A stretch of DNA of 64,000 bases, taken from contig OX637339.1 in NCBI GenBank assembly GCA_951799405.1, positions 1,240,001 through 1,304,000 of the forward strand, read 5' to 3'. The stretch comes from Agapetus fuscipes (taxonomy: Eukaryota > Arthropoda > Insecta > Trichoptera > Glossosomatidae). A program made the translations under genes and the position numbers. Positions 1-10,822 of this stretch are shown in pieces; the stretch's first letter is position 1; the number at the start of each line of letters is the position of its first letter. The notes beneath the pieces are model-generated. The model had not been told where the DNA came from. It saw nothing but the letters and a program-made list of their open reading frames with translations, and searched no databases.

Positions 1-350
1 AAAAACTCAACAAAACCCCAAAAAAAAAATCTTGAATATTGGTACCATTGCAAAAAATGGCTGCCGATTTGACCGGAAATAGTTAAAGTTTACAGATAAC
101 ACGCGTTATAAATATTGTGATCGCAAAAATTGATGCCAGTATTTTATATTTTCAAAGTGTATAATCATATTTTAATTTTATCACTCATTTCATTCTAACC
201 ATTGTGATATTTTATGCGTAATATTTGTATTTGTTGCCGCCGTACATTCGAGGTACCACTGCAACGTTTGACACAAGAGGAGCGCAAGAGGGAACAAATA
301 TGAACCAATTCAGTACTTTAGTTACCGCTCCCCTATATGATAACTCCATG
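1..350. repeat. Dispersed repeat, copy 1
   Basis: This stretch is nearly identical to 9388-9736, from the run starting AAAAACTCAAC to the shared CTCCCCTATAT region. No open frame of note or terminal inverted repeat is seen. In the second copy the repeat is part of an insertion inside another element, which suggests it is mobile. The class is unknown. Confidence 0.7.
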
Positions 351-469
351 GATTACAACATACATCAATCAGTCATTATTACAACTTACAGTGAAAATGT
401 AGAAAATATATACATGGTAGACATGTGGTAGACATGATATTTAACAAAAAAATTAGGAATTGCAAATTT

Positions 470-880
470 TTAGTGAAAAACAATAACTAAAATTAGAAAC
501 GAATCACTCAACAAGGTAAAATCATAATTCAAAAAGGCCAAAATTTAACACAAAACATTATCAAAACAGCTTCATTTAGATTGGAACAACATAATTTAGT
601 GAATTACTGATGAAACTGAAAGCTATGAAAGAATACAATGCATTTAAGTAAGTACAAATGAAATAAAATCACATTTCGAAAACAATCAAAATAATATCAT
701 TCACCCATTAAACCATTCTCTCATTATAGTATGCATCGACTAATAGCATTTCACCATTAATTGTCATCCTACTATTGTTGTGAACCCGTCACCACACACA
801 ACAGCCTAGTCTCTTGTTGGTGAGGTTTGGCGTAACAACAATTTAATAGGTTTAAGCAAAAAAATGTATTAACAAAAAAA
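470..880 (+). mobile_element. 5'-truncated LINE fragment (3' end of the 50-58 kb LINE family)
   Basis: The stretch matches the last coding part and 3' UTR of the LINE at 57540-58190, including the AACATTATCAAAA block and the 3' UTR block GTGAACCCGTCACCACACAC. It carries several frame-breaking changes and no reverse transcriptase. It is a dead 3' copy. The remaining 881-1095 shows nothing recognisable. Confidence 0.7.
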
Positions 881-1095
881 ATGTGATCAATGTGGTGTAA
901 GCTATACTGGCAAGAAGTAGCAGCTGTAACTTAAATCCGGCAGAGTGGATGACATAGGAAGATAGTTAGATACAGTATTGCAATATAGATTGCCCGATAG
1001 CATAGTAGACTCTTAAATTATTTTTTCCAATAATATGTGTACCTAAGTCTAATAAGCATGTAAGCGCTTTATGAGCATGATTTATTAATAATACA

Positions 1096-1198
1096 AAATG
1101 TAAAGCTTTATAATTTCACTGATCACAAGCAAATGGTTTTTGCCTGGAGTGTGTCAGTTTATGAGTTTTCAAATAACATAATTTTGCAGTTGTATACT
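1096..1198 (-). pseudogene. Decayed zinc finger downstream of zinc-finger gene 1
   Basis: Reading the minus strand past the stop of gene 1, the finger pattern continues: a damaged knuckle, then LKTHKLTH, a linker and FACDQ. A small deletion just after the FACDR motif creates the TGA that ends gene 1, so the ancestral array was at least one or two fingers longer. Confidence 0.7.
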
Positions 1199-3010
1199 TC
1201 ACCGATCACACGCAAATGGTTTGTGCCCGGAGTGTGTCAGTTTATGCGTTTGTAAATGACTTGACTGTGTAGTTTTATAATCACACTCATCACACGCAAA
1301 TGGTTCGTGCCCAGAGTGTGTCAGTTTATGTTTTTGTAAATGACTTGACTGTGTAGCTTTATAATCACACTGATCACATGCAAATGGTTTGTGTCCGGAG
1401 TGTCTCAGTTTATGTGTTTGCAAATGACTTGATTGTGTAGCTTTATAATCACACTGATCACACGCAAATGGTTTGTGCCCGGAGTGTGTCAGTGTATGAA
1501 CATTCAAATTACTGGTGTCAGAGGATTTATAATCACACTGATCACAAGCAAATGGCTTGTGTGCGGAGTGTGTCAGTTTATGCTGCTTCAAAGAACCTGA
1601 CTTTGTAGCTTTATAATCACACTGATCACAAGCAAATGGTCTGTGTCCAGAGTGTGTCAGTTTATGATGTTTCAAAGAACCTGACTGTGTAGCTTTATAG
1701 TCACACTGATCACACGCAAATGGTTTATGTCCAGAATGTCTCCGTTTATGTTTTTTCAAACTACGTGAATCTGAAGTTTTATAATTACAACTGTCGCAAG
1801 CAAATGGTTTATGTCCAGAGTGTATTCGTTTATGTATTTTTAAATTACTTGACTTTGTAGCTTTATAATCACACTGATCACAAGCAAATGGTTTGTGTCC
1901 AGAGTGTGTCAGTTTATGCTGTTTCAAAGTACCTGACTGTGTAGCTTTATAGTCACACTGATCACACGCAAATGGTTTGTATCCAGAGTGTGTCCATTTA
2001 TGTTTTTTCAAAGTATGTAAATCCGTAGTTTTATAATTACAATTATCACAAGCAAATGGTTTATGTCCAGAGTGTGTTAGTTTATGTCTTTCCAAACTAA
2101 CTGAGTGAAATGCTTTATAATCACATTGATCACAAGCAAATGGTTTTTGTCCAGAGTGCGTCAGTTTATGAACATGTAAATTACCTGAACGACAAGCTTT
2201 ATAATCACACTGATCACACGCAAATGGTTTGTATCCAGAGTGTCTCAGTTTATGTTTTTGTAAAGTATAATACCGTGTAGCCTTATAATCACACTGATCA
2301 CACACAAATGGTTTATGTCCAGAGTGTGTTAACTTATGTCTTTTCAAAGTACTTGAATATGTAGCTTTATAATCACATTGGTCACAAGCATGTAGTTTCT
2401 GTTCAGTGTGCCCCAGGTTGTGTTCCTGTACGTAAGATCTCCACACTGACTTGTTACTATTAGTGCAAACATAGTGAGTGCTTTGTGCAATGGCCAACTC
2501 TTTGTGTTCACTTTGTTTTGCATTGTCCTGTTCACATTTATTGTGAGTGTTGGTTTCCTGTTGCTCTGTTGAGGTGGATGGCCCACTCTCTGAGGTTGTG
2601 TGTCTGTGATGGTGGCTCTTGCTTGTCCCAGTGTGCTCCAGCTCGCAGCAACTGAACAACTGATGGATCCTCAAGAGTTTCTTTTGATTGGCCTTGTAGC
2701 TGCAGGCATGGCACACATGTTCCAGCCTGGCTGGATCGTCTGAATACCGCGCGATGTCGATTCTGTCCTCAAGCACGCGGCATTCCTTCAACAAGCCGTA
2801 AGGTGGAGGAGCAGAGTCCTCATTCTTTATATTTCCCATTACTAAGTCCTCGGCTTCCCATTTTACATCGCGAGCCAGTCTCTCTTGCTTCACGTTGCTC
2901 TCGTCAGTGTATATTTGTTCATGTGAGTGCTCTGGTTGATACTCTATGTCTAGTTGTGCATCCATATCCTCCGAGACCGGCTCCTTCTCAAGCTTCACAA
3001 CTACTTCCAT
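1199..3010 (-). CDS. Zinc-finger gene 1: 14-finger C2H2 protein
   Basis: This gene encodes a 603-residue protein, probably nuclear and DNA binding. I take the start at 3010 because MEVVVKLEKEP aligns with MDAVVKLEKEL in the three paralogs; an upstream in-frame ATG at 3070 would add 20 hydrophobic residues and is less likely. Residues 1-95 are acidic, with no ZAD domain visible. A conserved HVCHACSYK...C segment near residue 98 looks like a C2HC finger. From about residue 205 to the end there are 14 tandem C2H2 fingers of the form FACDQCDYKx7LxxHKLTH, joined by HSGHKPF in place of the usual TGEKP linker. The first finger of the paralogs (YFC.DC) is ruined here: YVCTNSN lacks the second cysteine. 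It is the most diverged family member and may be functional. The natural target is unknown. Confidence 0.85.
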   Translation of the reverse strand: MEVVVKLEKEPVSEDMDAQLDIEYQPEHSHEQIYTDESNVKQERLARDVKWEAEDLVMGNIKNEDSAPPPYGLLKECRVLEDRIDIARYSDDPARLEHVCHACSYKANQKKLLRIHQLFSCCELEHTGTSKSHHHRHTTSESGPSTSTEQQETNTHNKCEQDNAKQSEHKELAIAQSTHYVCTNSNKSVWRSYVQEHNLGHTEQKLHACDQCDYKATYSSTLKRHKLTHSGHKPFVCDQCDYKATRYYTLQKHKLRHSGYKPFACDQCDYKACRSGNLHVHKLTHSGQKPFACDQCDYKAFHSVSLERHKLTHSGHKPFACDNCNYKTTDLHTLKKHKWTHSGYKPFACDQCDYKATQSGTLKQHKLTHSGHKPFACDQCDYKATKSSNLKIHKRIHSGHKPFACDSCNYKTSDSRSLKKHKRRHSGHKPFACDQCDYKATQSGSLKHHKLTHSGHRPFACDQCDYKATKSGSLKQHKLTHSAHKPFACDQCDYKSSDTSNLNVHTLTHSGHKPFACDQCDYKATQSSHLQTHKLRHSGHKPFACDQCDYKATQSSHLQKHKLTHSGHEPFACDECDYKTTQSSHLQTHKLTHSGHKPFACDR

Positions 3011-3426
3011 TGTAACTTGCGCAAAACACAATATTACAAAAAAACAACAACTTTGCCTGAGATTCTTCAAGAAGAATAATCGAATCCACCCGCGTTCGAG
3101 ACCAATTGAAGTGAGCCTGGCAGCTAACGTAATATTTCAATTATGATTCTCCCCATAAAATATAACTACATGGAAATCCAATATATTCAGTACTTTCAAA
3201 TTTGGTAATTAAATGTAGGCCGGACTAAAAGCAAGACAAACTTATATTGTCCATCCAAAATTACGTAGATAGTTTTATGCTTGTGATGTTATTGTTATGC
3301 ATAGGAATCTTTGTCCATGGACATTTTTCATTTTAATGTCATGTGCTGCATTCCTGCCAACCGCATGCGTTTCACAATGCCGTAATTAAGTTTAAAATAT
3401 TGAGGTTTATAATATATACCTAAACA
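3011..3426. other. Upstream region of zinc-finger gene 1
   Basis: This is non-coding AT-rich sequence between the start codon of gene 1 and a TIR transposon. The promoter presumably lies here, but no clear motif is seen. The CCTGACAG-type block found upstream of the paralogs appears further out, at about 4470-4530. Confidence 0.4.
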
Positions 3427-4342
3427 GTGTTATTCATTAGATTTTTTAAACCAGATTTCTTTAGAGATTTGGTTTAATTTCTCGATTTAATCTCAATTTA
3501 CAAAAAAGGTGATTCATAAAAACTTTATAATTCAGTTTAACACTAAACGTGTTTCAAAACATGATCACATTTGTAAACCACCTACGAGTAGGTTTATTTC
3601 TTTCTAAACTAGATCGACATACGCAAAATGGCGATCTTCCTCATTCCCCAGCTGATCGTAATGTACGAGATAACTTTCAGAATAAAAGATTTATGAATCA
3701 AATAAGAGTTTCAGCAATTACAGTAACTTTAAAACATTAGAATTTTACACTATAACAACAAATCTACGGCATGCAGCAACGAAACAAATATAAAAACTGT
3801 GACAAGAAAAAAAGTGACAGATGCCGCGTCGTGTTATTTTTCAAGTCACCAATTTTGTAAAACTGTCACTTTTCTTGTAAATGAAGTATGAAGGCCCATC
3901 TTTGAGATTTTCTTCGTGATGCCTACAGCCAAAACCTGAAGCCACAATGAAGTCATGCTTTGAAAAATACTTGTTTCCATTTTTAGTTCATTCAAAGCTG
4001 CAATCGACATGAGTTTGACAGCTGGAATGTTTGGAAACGTTCGGGAGGGGGCGTTTACCCGAATGCATCCGAGCGTCTCCGAAAGTTGTCAAAAACCTCA
4101 AAAAAATTCATAGACACCAAAATACCTAGATAAATGTCGAGCATTTCGTATTTTTTCATACAGAAAAAGCTACCGGAAGTCTGTTTAAGCAGGATTCGGT
4201 AAACCAAAAAAAAAAATGCACGTATTTCGCTAATGAATCACCTTTTTATTTATTTTGGTTTAGCGGGCTGGTACAGATTTAAATTGGTTTCTCAAAATCT
4301 CGCACTAAACAGGAATGGGTGGAATCTAATGAATAACACTGC
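3427..4342. mobile_element. Non-autonomous TIR transposon, 916 bp
   Basis: The element begins CAGTGTTATTCATTAGATT and ends with its exact reverse complement. Its first 530 bp match 22888-23406, and its last 330 bp match 45430-45785. It lacks the ORF of the 22.9-kb copy, so it is an internally deleted derivative. No clear target duplication is seen. The superfamily is not assigned. Confidence 0.85.
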
Positions 4343-4680
4343 AATGGTTTAAAAGAACACCTGAAAATCGGGAAACCATTATTAAGTTTTTACCTCAATG
4401 GTTTTTGCAGTAAGTTCCAAATGCCAAGCACTAAGCATACATGTAGGGAAGCGTGTTGTACTTTACAGCACTCAGCTGTCAGGCTGGCACCTGGCAGGCT
4501 ATCTTCACAGCGGCTTGCGAGATGACAGCTGTTGTGTTATTTATATATTATGTGTGAATGAACCATAAGCTTTGTAAAAGTTTCCAAAATGTTTACACAG
4601 ATGTATCTATATCTGTTTTTTTTAAGTACTTCTCTTACGAGTACATTGTAGGTTTTTTTTTCATAAAAGTATAATCTTAT
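4343..4680. other. Intergenic with repeat fragments
   Basis: It contains a GC-richer block (4465-4530) whose reverse complement carries the GAAGA(T/C)AGCCTG motif found upstream of the paralogous zinc-finger genes. It also has a repeat around ACCATAAGCTTTGTAAA (4558-4640) that recurs at about 5875-5960 and 8920-8998. No gene is seen. Confidence 0.4.
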
Positions 4681-4681
4681 T

Positions 4682-5345
4682 ATGTTTTTAATCAATTTTA
4701 CACTGAGTCGAATTTTGTCGAATTTTGAGTCGAATGGGAAATTGACGAAACAATTGGAAAAGCGTGCTAGTAGAGGAAGAAGTGTAATGGGAACGATTGG
4801 AAGAATTGCAAGAAATAGGAAACTTACGAAGAATATGAGATTGGCGGTCCACAATGGCATATTGGTTCCGACTTTGATGTATGGAAGTGAGGCGTGGACA
4901 GTTAATGAATGTGAGCTGAGTAAAGTATGTAGGTACGGTTGAAATGGCTTACCTGAGAGCAATGGCTGGAAAAACACTGAATGATAGAGTACGTAATGAT
5001 TGGGTGATGAACGAGTGTGGTATAAAAGAGAATATGAGAATGTAAGTACAAAAAAGTACGATGAGATGGTTCGGACATCTCAAAAGAATGGATGATGAAC
5101 GACTAACGAAGAAAGTGTACAAAGGAAATGTCAGAGGAAAGCGCGGAAGGGGAAGGCCGAGGAAGGAATGGTTAGACCAAATAGGTGAGATTGCGAAAGA
5201 ATGGAACCTGCAGAGTGAAAATAAGAGAAGAGTATGTATGAAAAAGGTGATGAATATTGAGGAAATGAAAGTGGTTTGTAAGGACAGAAAAAAGTGGAGG
5301 CGCATCTGCGGAGGTACCGGCCACCCCTAGTGGAACGGCGGCAGG
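4682..5345 (+). pseudogene. LINE-A fragment, reverse transcriptase C-terminal end
   Basis: Two frames carry the end of a non-LTR reverse transcriptase polyprotein. The first has ILVPTLMYGSEAWTVN (from 4682). The second has MRWFGHLKRMDDERL then KRGRGRPRKEWLDQI (5061-5330). A frame change near 4940 and loss of everything upstream make it inactive. The 3' end is GGCCACCCCTAG followed by a short ACAGTA-type tail. The inverted copy at 5391-5860 and the copy at 59330-60020 belong to the same family. Confidence 0.75.
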
Positions 5346-5390
5346 ATACAGTAACAGTAACAGACACAAAAGCTTTTGAGTACCTACTCA

Positions 5391-5860
5391 TTTCGCCATT
5401 CCGCTAGGGGTAGCCAGAGCCTCTGCAGAACTGCCTCCATTTTTTCCTAGCCTTACATACCTCTTTCAATTCATTCATATCCATTACATTTTTCATGCAT
5501 TTTCTTCTTTTACGCTCGCTTTGTCCATCCCATTTCACAATCTCCTCAATCTGATCACTCCATACTTTTCTCGGTCGTCCCTTTCCCTCTTTTTCCTTTC
5601 ACACTTTCTTTGTATACATACTTTGTCAGCCTATCATCATTCATTCTTTCCACGTATGCCCAAACCATCTCATCACATTCTTTTGTACCTTAACCTTCAC
5701 AACCTTTTTCAAATTATATTCTTTTTTTACCCATTCATTCCTAACTCTATCCCTCAGAGTTTTTCCTGTCATGCTTCTCAAATGCTTCATTTCCACCGTA
5801 CATACTTTACTCATTTCGCTATCGTTCACTGTCCATGCTTCACTTCCATGATTTATTATA
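5391..5860 (-). pseudogene. LINE-A fragment in inverted orientation
   Basis: On the minus strand, 5829-5641 encodes a diverged version of the same region (SKVCTVEMKHLRSMTGKTL, then VMRWFGH). The 3' end with the CTAGCGGAATGGCG motif lies at about 5391-5415. It faces the neighbouring LINE-A copy tail to tail, about 45 bp away. Several frame breaks are present. Confidence 0.7.
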
Positions 5861-6248
5861 TATTATATGTGAAGTTTTCTGTGGGAATTTATGAGTTAGC
5901 CATAAGCTTTGTACAAGTTCAAAAAGTCCTTACACAGATGTCTCAGTTTATTAAATATATTTTACATCGTATAAAAAAAAAACAAAAAAGATTGATAGTA
6001 TTAACTTTTTACTAAATGCTTTTTAATAAATTTTATGCAAAATCTCTTGAGCGCATCAAGATATGGCATCCTTTTTAATGTTGGAATTGAATTTTATAGA
6101 AATCTCTTCCGGGCCTCCAGCCTACCTAACCATAAACTGTAAACACTTGAACTCTCAGATTCCCCCAACTATATTGTATCTACAAATGAATCACCCAACA
6201 CTTCATGTTGAATTCCCAATGTCTCAAATGATTAGTTGTTGTTTTCAG

Positions 6249-6436
6249 ATGTTGGGGTGTGGCCTAGAGCAGCCGCAGAAGCCGAGCGTCTGTGGTCAGA
6301 CCCCGCCACAGGGCCCGGGGGGGCGGAGGCCCGTCTGGCGAGACACAGGGAGCGCCTGGAGACAAGGGGGCTGCAGCCTGAGGCTATACAGCCGGAGTGG
6401 TGCTACCAGAACGAGGGACAGTGCGCGGCATATTAG
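6249..6436 (+). CDS. Candidate terminal exon of an unidentified host gene
   Basis: A pyrimidine-rich stretch ending TTGTTTTCAG (to 6248) is a good 3' splice site. The open frame after it reads VGVWPRAAAEAERLW and runs to ...EWCYQNEGQCAAY, stopping with TAG at 6436. It is very GC-rich against its AT-rich surroundings, which favours real coding sequence. I do not recognise the protein. The upstream exons are not seen in the window. It could be an unusual TE segment. Confidence 0.4.
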
Positions 6437-6577
6437 CGAGAACAATGGAAACTTCATCGTAAGGCATTTAACAGAATAGCGCTTCTGGTTTCTTTCGCGC
6501 CTTTTCAATGTTCCGACCTCATTGACTCTGAAAAACATGAATATTATAAAGTAGCTACGCATTATTTTATTTTTTAC

Positions 6578-6823
6578 CGGTGGTTTTTGATCACCAACAT
6601 TTTTATTTTCCAAAGGCAGTATCTTGGGTCTTTCTCTGATGAGATAGTCCACATAAGCCTTTCTGTATCCTGGCTGGCTTTCACTCCTTCCCTCCAGCAC
6701 CACGATGTCAGGTTCCTTCATCGGCCTGTACCGCCGCACGGTGCCATAGTCCAGAGCTCCGCAACCGGTGTGCCGTGAGCTGGATACAGGTGTGTCGCGG
6801 TCAAATTCAATGTATTTTGACAT
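6578..6823 (-). CDS. Candidate first coding exon of an unidentified gene
   Basis: The minus-strand ATG at 6823 has the context ACTAAAATG. The frame reads MSKYIEFDRDTPVSSSRH, continues through VRRYRPMKEPDIVVLEG and ends ...LENKNVGDQKPP before a possible GGTAAAA splice donor (GT at 6577-6576). Arg, Pro and Gly are evenly used and no repeat is seen. The frame also runs on beyond the donor, antisense to the exon at 6249-6436, and that part is probably not coding. The product is unknown, and downstream exons were not found. Confidence 0.35.
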
Positions 6824-7139
6824 TTTAGTATAGAATAATAATAATTATTATAATATAATTTTTCAATGTTCCTCCAGCGCCTGGTGCCAATTGTTGAAAA
6901 CTGCGCATTATGTTTTGTACACACCATGACCGCACCAAACTAGTCATAAACAAAGAAAAAATTACCCTTATGCGCATCGCTGAAGACTAATGCCCGTGCG
7001 CATGCGTTATAACGCATTTGCACTAGTGATGGGCGAAGCGGCTCAGTTCACGTATACTCTTCTGATATTACTGTCGTGTGCAGAGCTGTCACTATTTTTT
7101 CTGTTTCGTGTTGTCGTTTTCTTCGTGTGATACATTATA

Positions 7140-7525
7140 CAGAACAATATGATTGGATTCGAAATCCTTTTGCAACCAATGCAACAATTTCTACGGAAGC
7201 ACTGCCTCTGCAAATTCGAAAGGAATTTACTGATTTAAGTAATGACATGACTCTAAAACTTCACTTCTCCGAAGTTCCATTAGATGTTTTCTGGATTTAC
7301 GTTAAAAAAGAATATCCTCGCATTTCCGACAAAGCAATCTTAACACTACTTCCATTTTTGACAACATATTTATGTGAGCAAAGTTTTTCAACGCTTGTAT
7401 TAATCAAAAATGATAAGCGGTTATGCTTAAAAGGTCTTGACCAAGAACTTCGGGTTGCGCTGTCAAAAATCGAGCCGAATATAAAACTTTTGTGTTCATT
7501 GAAACAAGCGCAGGTATCACATTAG
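7140..7525 (+). pseudogene. hAT transposase C-terminal relic (ZBED5-like)
   Basis: The frame carries the hAT C-terminal dimerisation region: YDWIRNPF, then LKLHFSEVPLDVFWIYVKKE, LLPFLTTYLCEQSFSTL and a final LKQAQVSH. This order and wording is typical of the ZBED5/SCAND3-like hAT group. The BED finger and catalytic core are absent, so it is a 5'-truncated relic. A hAT-like end (AGTGATGGGC) lies about 110 bp upstream at 7025, but I see no matching right end. Confidence 0.75.
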
Positions 7526-7529
7526 TTTA

Positions 7530-8517
7530 GTTAGATTTTATAATAATTTAAGAATTTATAATAATTATTAATATTGCGTAAAAAAAAAAAAATTTTCAAC
7601 ATTTTCAACACAAAAATAATTTGTAAGGATGAATCTGCTTTAGCATTGTTTGTAATTTAAATATTTATACATGCTTAAATTTTAGATTACCTAGATGAGA
7701 GAAATTAGTCTGAAATGTACAATTGAGCTTACATTTTCACACGGTCCAGCGTCGGTCCGGATCCGGTCGCGAAATGTATAGGATCACCGGACAAACCACA
7801 CCGGATCGGACCAGGCAGAATTTAAACACTCAAATTATATAGTTATATAAATATTATTAATTAACAGTTGAAACACAATTATCTAAGACATTGTGGACCA
7901 AGCCCACCTGGGATAAACAAAAGCTGGGATAGTAGGAAATTTATTACATAGGTAGTACTGTAAATTGTAAAATAAAATCACATTTGAATGTATTTTTTTT
8001 TATGTACATCAGCAGTAACATATATTACAATGTATTTATTTACAAATTATGTTTTATGAACTAAGGAAGGATTACAAATAGGAATAATAATCATTTGATA
8101 TGTCTGGTTCAACAGATGTCATTGCATGCACACAAGCTTCTGCTTTCACATAAAGACATTGGCCAGGCAAAATAGGTTGGTCTTCACAAATCTACATAAA
8201 AAATCATGTTTTGAGTTAAGTATGTAGAGTGATTTTTATATTATACAAACACATATGCAAAATAGGTTTGTGAATTACATACCTCTTCACAAATCTTTAT
8301 AAAAAAATCAAGACATCTCGACACTCCACATAAGCCAAGCAGTTTCTAATACATTGAAGTTCCTGCAGAAGCAAATTCCAATAAATGGACAGATTGTCGG
8401 CAGAACTTCATCAGAGTTTAGTGTTTCAACAGCGAGTGGTAATCTAGGTTTATCGAGACCTCTGGCATCTATCCCTGACCTTTCTAATGTTTATCCTACA
8501 TGACACTGGCGCCCCTG
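7530..8517. other. No gene seen
   Basis: This is AT-rich sequence with no credible ORF. A GC-rich patch at 7745-7815 has repeated and inverted CCGGATC-type words and may be a TE end. A GGCCAGGCA(A/G)A(A/G)TAGGTTGG motif near 8161 recurs inside the hAT element near 61775, so part of this region may be an old hAT-related copy. Confidence 0.4.
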
Positions 8518-8620
8518 CTAAAATCTAAATCTAAGCTGCAAAGATATATATCATTGAAGATTCATATTAAATGCATTCCCACAAGCAGACATGCATAAGT
8601 TTGCGCTAACACATGCTCAT
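8518..8620 (-). repeat. TTAGA-tail dispersed repeat, partial copy
   Basis: It contains AATCTAAATCTAAGCTGCAA and the CCCACAAGCAGACA and GCGCTAACACATG blocks of the family, then breaks off. The tail lies at the low-coordinate end, so the copy reads on the minus strand. Confidence 0.7.
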
Positions 8621-8995
8621 CGCGGGAAATCACCATCACGGAGAAGAAGAAGGATCCAAGGAGGGAGCACTATGTCACTAGTTATGTTAAAATATACAAA
8701 GTAGATACAACAGCAAGTAAGGAATAACAATGGGATTAAAATTATGAGCAGACACAATCAGAAAATACAGAGAAAACAACACACGCATAGGAAAGAGAAA
8801 GAAATAAACAATTTACATATTTTCAAGAAAACAACAAAAAAAGGATACATAAAGAAGGAAAACAAACAAAGATTCATCATTATTTAGACTGAGACTAGGC
8901 AGGCCTCAGACCATGGAGTTACCATAAGCTTTGTAAATGTTTTAAAAATGTTAACACAGATGTCTCTATATCAGTTTTTTTTAAATATTTCTCTT
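8621..8995. other. No gene seen
   Basis: Purine-rich, AT-rich sequence without a credible ORF. The end (8920-8998) holds a third copy of the ACCATAAGCTTTGTAAA repeat. Confidence 0.4.
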
Positions 8996-8999
8996 ACAG

Positions 9000-9165
9000 T
9001 GCGCGTGTCACGACATATCGGTAAAAGTCAACTCGTCCAACGACAGTTCGGCCATTGACAAATCGGTCACACGACACTTCGTCCACACGACTTTTCGGCC
9101 AACGACATATGCATCCAAAGACAAATCGGTCAGCGACAGCCCGTCCAAAGAACGATTGACTCCCC
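9000..9165. repeat. Degenerate tandem repeat with ACGACA / TCGGTC words
   Basis: Words such as CCAACGACA, TTCGGCCA and AAATCGGTCA alternate about every 17-19 bp for roughly 150 bp, with many substitutions. It is GC-richer than its flanks. It could be a minisatellite or a TE subterminal region. Confidence 0.45.
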
Positions 9166-10165
9166 CCAGTAGGCTCTTGGCTGGGGAACCGGAAATACAT
9201 GAATGGTGGTAAATTTAAATTGGCTGCAGTTTGAAAATATTAATCTGTGCATTGACTAATAAGATCTGTGGACAAGAAGTTATTTTAACTAAAATAGACA
9301 TATATATCTGTCTCAACTTACTTACGACAATGGTCATTAGTTAAAAAGAGAACAAAGAACTTCACAGTTGCATTTTCGTTTGTACAAAAAACTCAACAAA
9401 ACCCCAAAAATAAAATCTTGAATGTTGGTACCATTGCAAAAAATGGCTGCCGATTTGACCAGAAATAGCTAAAGTTGACAGATAACACGCGTTATAAATA
9501 TTGTGATCGCAAAAATTGATGCCAGTATTTTATATTTTCAAAGTGTATAATAATATTTTAATTTTATCACTCATTTCATTCTAACCATTGTGATATTTTA
9601 TGCGTAATATTTGTAATTGTTGCCGCCGTACATTTGGGGTACCATTGCAACGTTTGACACAAGAGGAGCGCAAGAGGGAACAAGTATGAACCAATTCAGT
9701 ACTTTAGTTACCGCTCCCCTATATTATAACTCCATGAATCTGTGTATTAAAATCATGTTATTATAATAACGCCGTTATTATAATGGCGGCAAATTTAAAT
9801 TTGTGGCAGTTTGAAAACATACATCTTAGTATTAAAATTATGTTATTAGGAATTATCACAAAAATGTCTTTCAAATTTAAATGAAATTGAAATTTATTTT
9901 ACTAAATTAAGTATTTTTTTAGCTATTAAATATATATAACTATTGTGAGTAAATGTGTGTGTGTGAGTTTCTGCAATCTATTTATTGTAAAGGTAAATGT
10001 GCACAACTAAATTTACCTATTTTTTTTCTTTTTTATTACTTTACTTATTTATATTAGTGTAACTGATTTTATAACTTTGGAATTTTGGTCACAAAAAAGA
10101 AATAATTAGTGAATTAAACATTTGAATTTTAAAATAATAAGGTTTTCTAATCTAATCTAATCTAA
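9155..10165. mobile_element. Foldback-type element fragment, interrupted
   Basis: The ends 9160-9251 and 9738-10165 together match the family at 27345-28060 (TTGGCTGGGGAACCGGAAAT; GGCGG(C/T)AAATTTAAATT) and the copy at 17085-17475. The 486 bp between them are a separate insertion containing the repeat also found at 1-350. AATCTGTG appears on both sides and may be its target duplication. Confidence 0.6.
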
Positions 10166-10430
10166 GCTGCAAGGATATATATCATTTAAGATTTATATTA
10201 AGTGCATTCCCACAAGCAGACATGTATAATTTTGCGCTAACACATGCCGCATGTGGACCTACATTATAAAAACCCAATTTCAAATGAACATAAGCCCTGC
10301 AACTCTTGCCTTCCTTCCCTGAAACAGGGGTGACATTGGCAAAGGGAACCATTTTCTACAGTATGTGTGATCAGCCGCATACCAACCTCTAAGTCAAGGG
10401 ACATACACAACAATTTATATTTTTACATTC
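10147..10430 (-). repeat. TTAGA-tail dispersed repeat
   Basis: A full-length-looking copy: a TCTAATCTAATCTAA tail at the low-coordinate end, then GCTGCAAGGATATAT, CACAAGCAGACATG, CCTGCAACTCTTGCC, GAAACAGGGGTGACATTGGC and CATACCAACCTCTAAGTCAA. Confidence 0.85.
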
Positions 10431-10584
10431 ATAATTTTTTATTAATATTTCTCTTCAAAAATACAATATATAAATATACATTTCAACAAAACTTAAAAGA
10501 GAAACCACATAGGCATAGTCTGTGCGTGGGTATACAGGGATAAAAGCAAAAGTAGAAGTTGAAAATTTTAATTACTATCTAATC

Positions 10585-10822
10585 TAAATCTAAGTTGCAA
10601 AGATATGTATCATTTGAGATTCATTTTAAATGAATTCCCACAAGCAAACACGCATAATTTATCCACCACACACGCTGCATGTGGACCTATAATATTAAAA
10701 CCCAATCTCAAATGAACATAAGCCCTGCAACTCTTGCCGACCTTCCCTGAAACAGGAGTGACATTGGCAAAGTCAACCATTTTTTACAGTATGGGTGGTC
10801 AGCCTCATACCAACCTATAAGT
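10585..10822 (-). repeat. TTAGA-tail dispersed repeat
   Basis: A second copy only 150 bp from the previous one, with the same block order (AATCTAAATCTAAGTTGCAA to ACCAACCTATAAGTCAAG). It has a counterpart at 19316-19570 within the duplicated block. Confidence 0.85.

Noticed and set aside
3011..3070. Upstream start codon of gene 1 with a hydrophobic, signal-like leader
   Set aside because: The paralogs start at the conserved MxxVVKLEKE, and a secreted zinc-finger protein is unlikely. The 20 extra residues are probably 5' UTR.
5521..6015. 164-codon plus-strand ORF, hydrophobic
   Set aside because: Antisense to the reversed LINE-A copy. No independent support.
10147..10165. Telomeric repeat (TCTAATCTAA)
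   Set aside because: The unit is TTAGA, not the insect TTAGG, and it is the short tail of a dispersed repeat.
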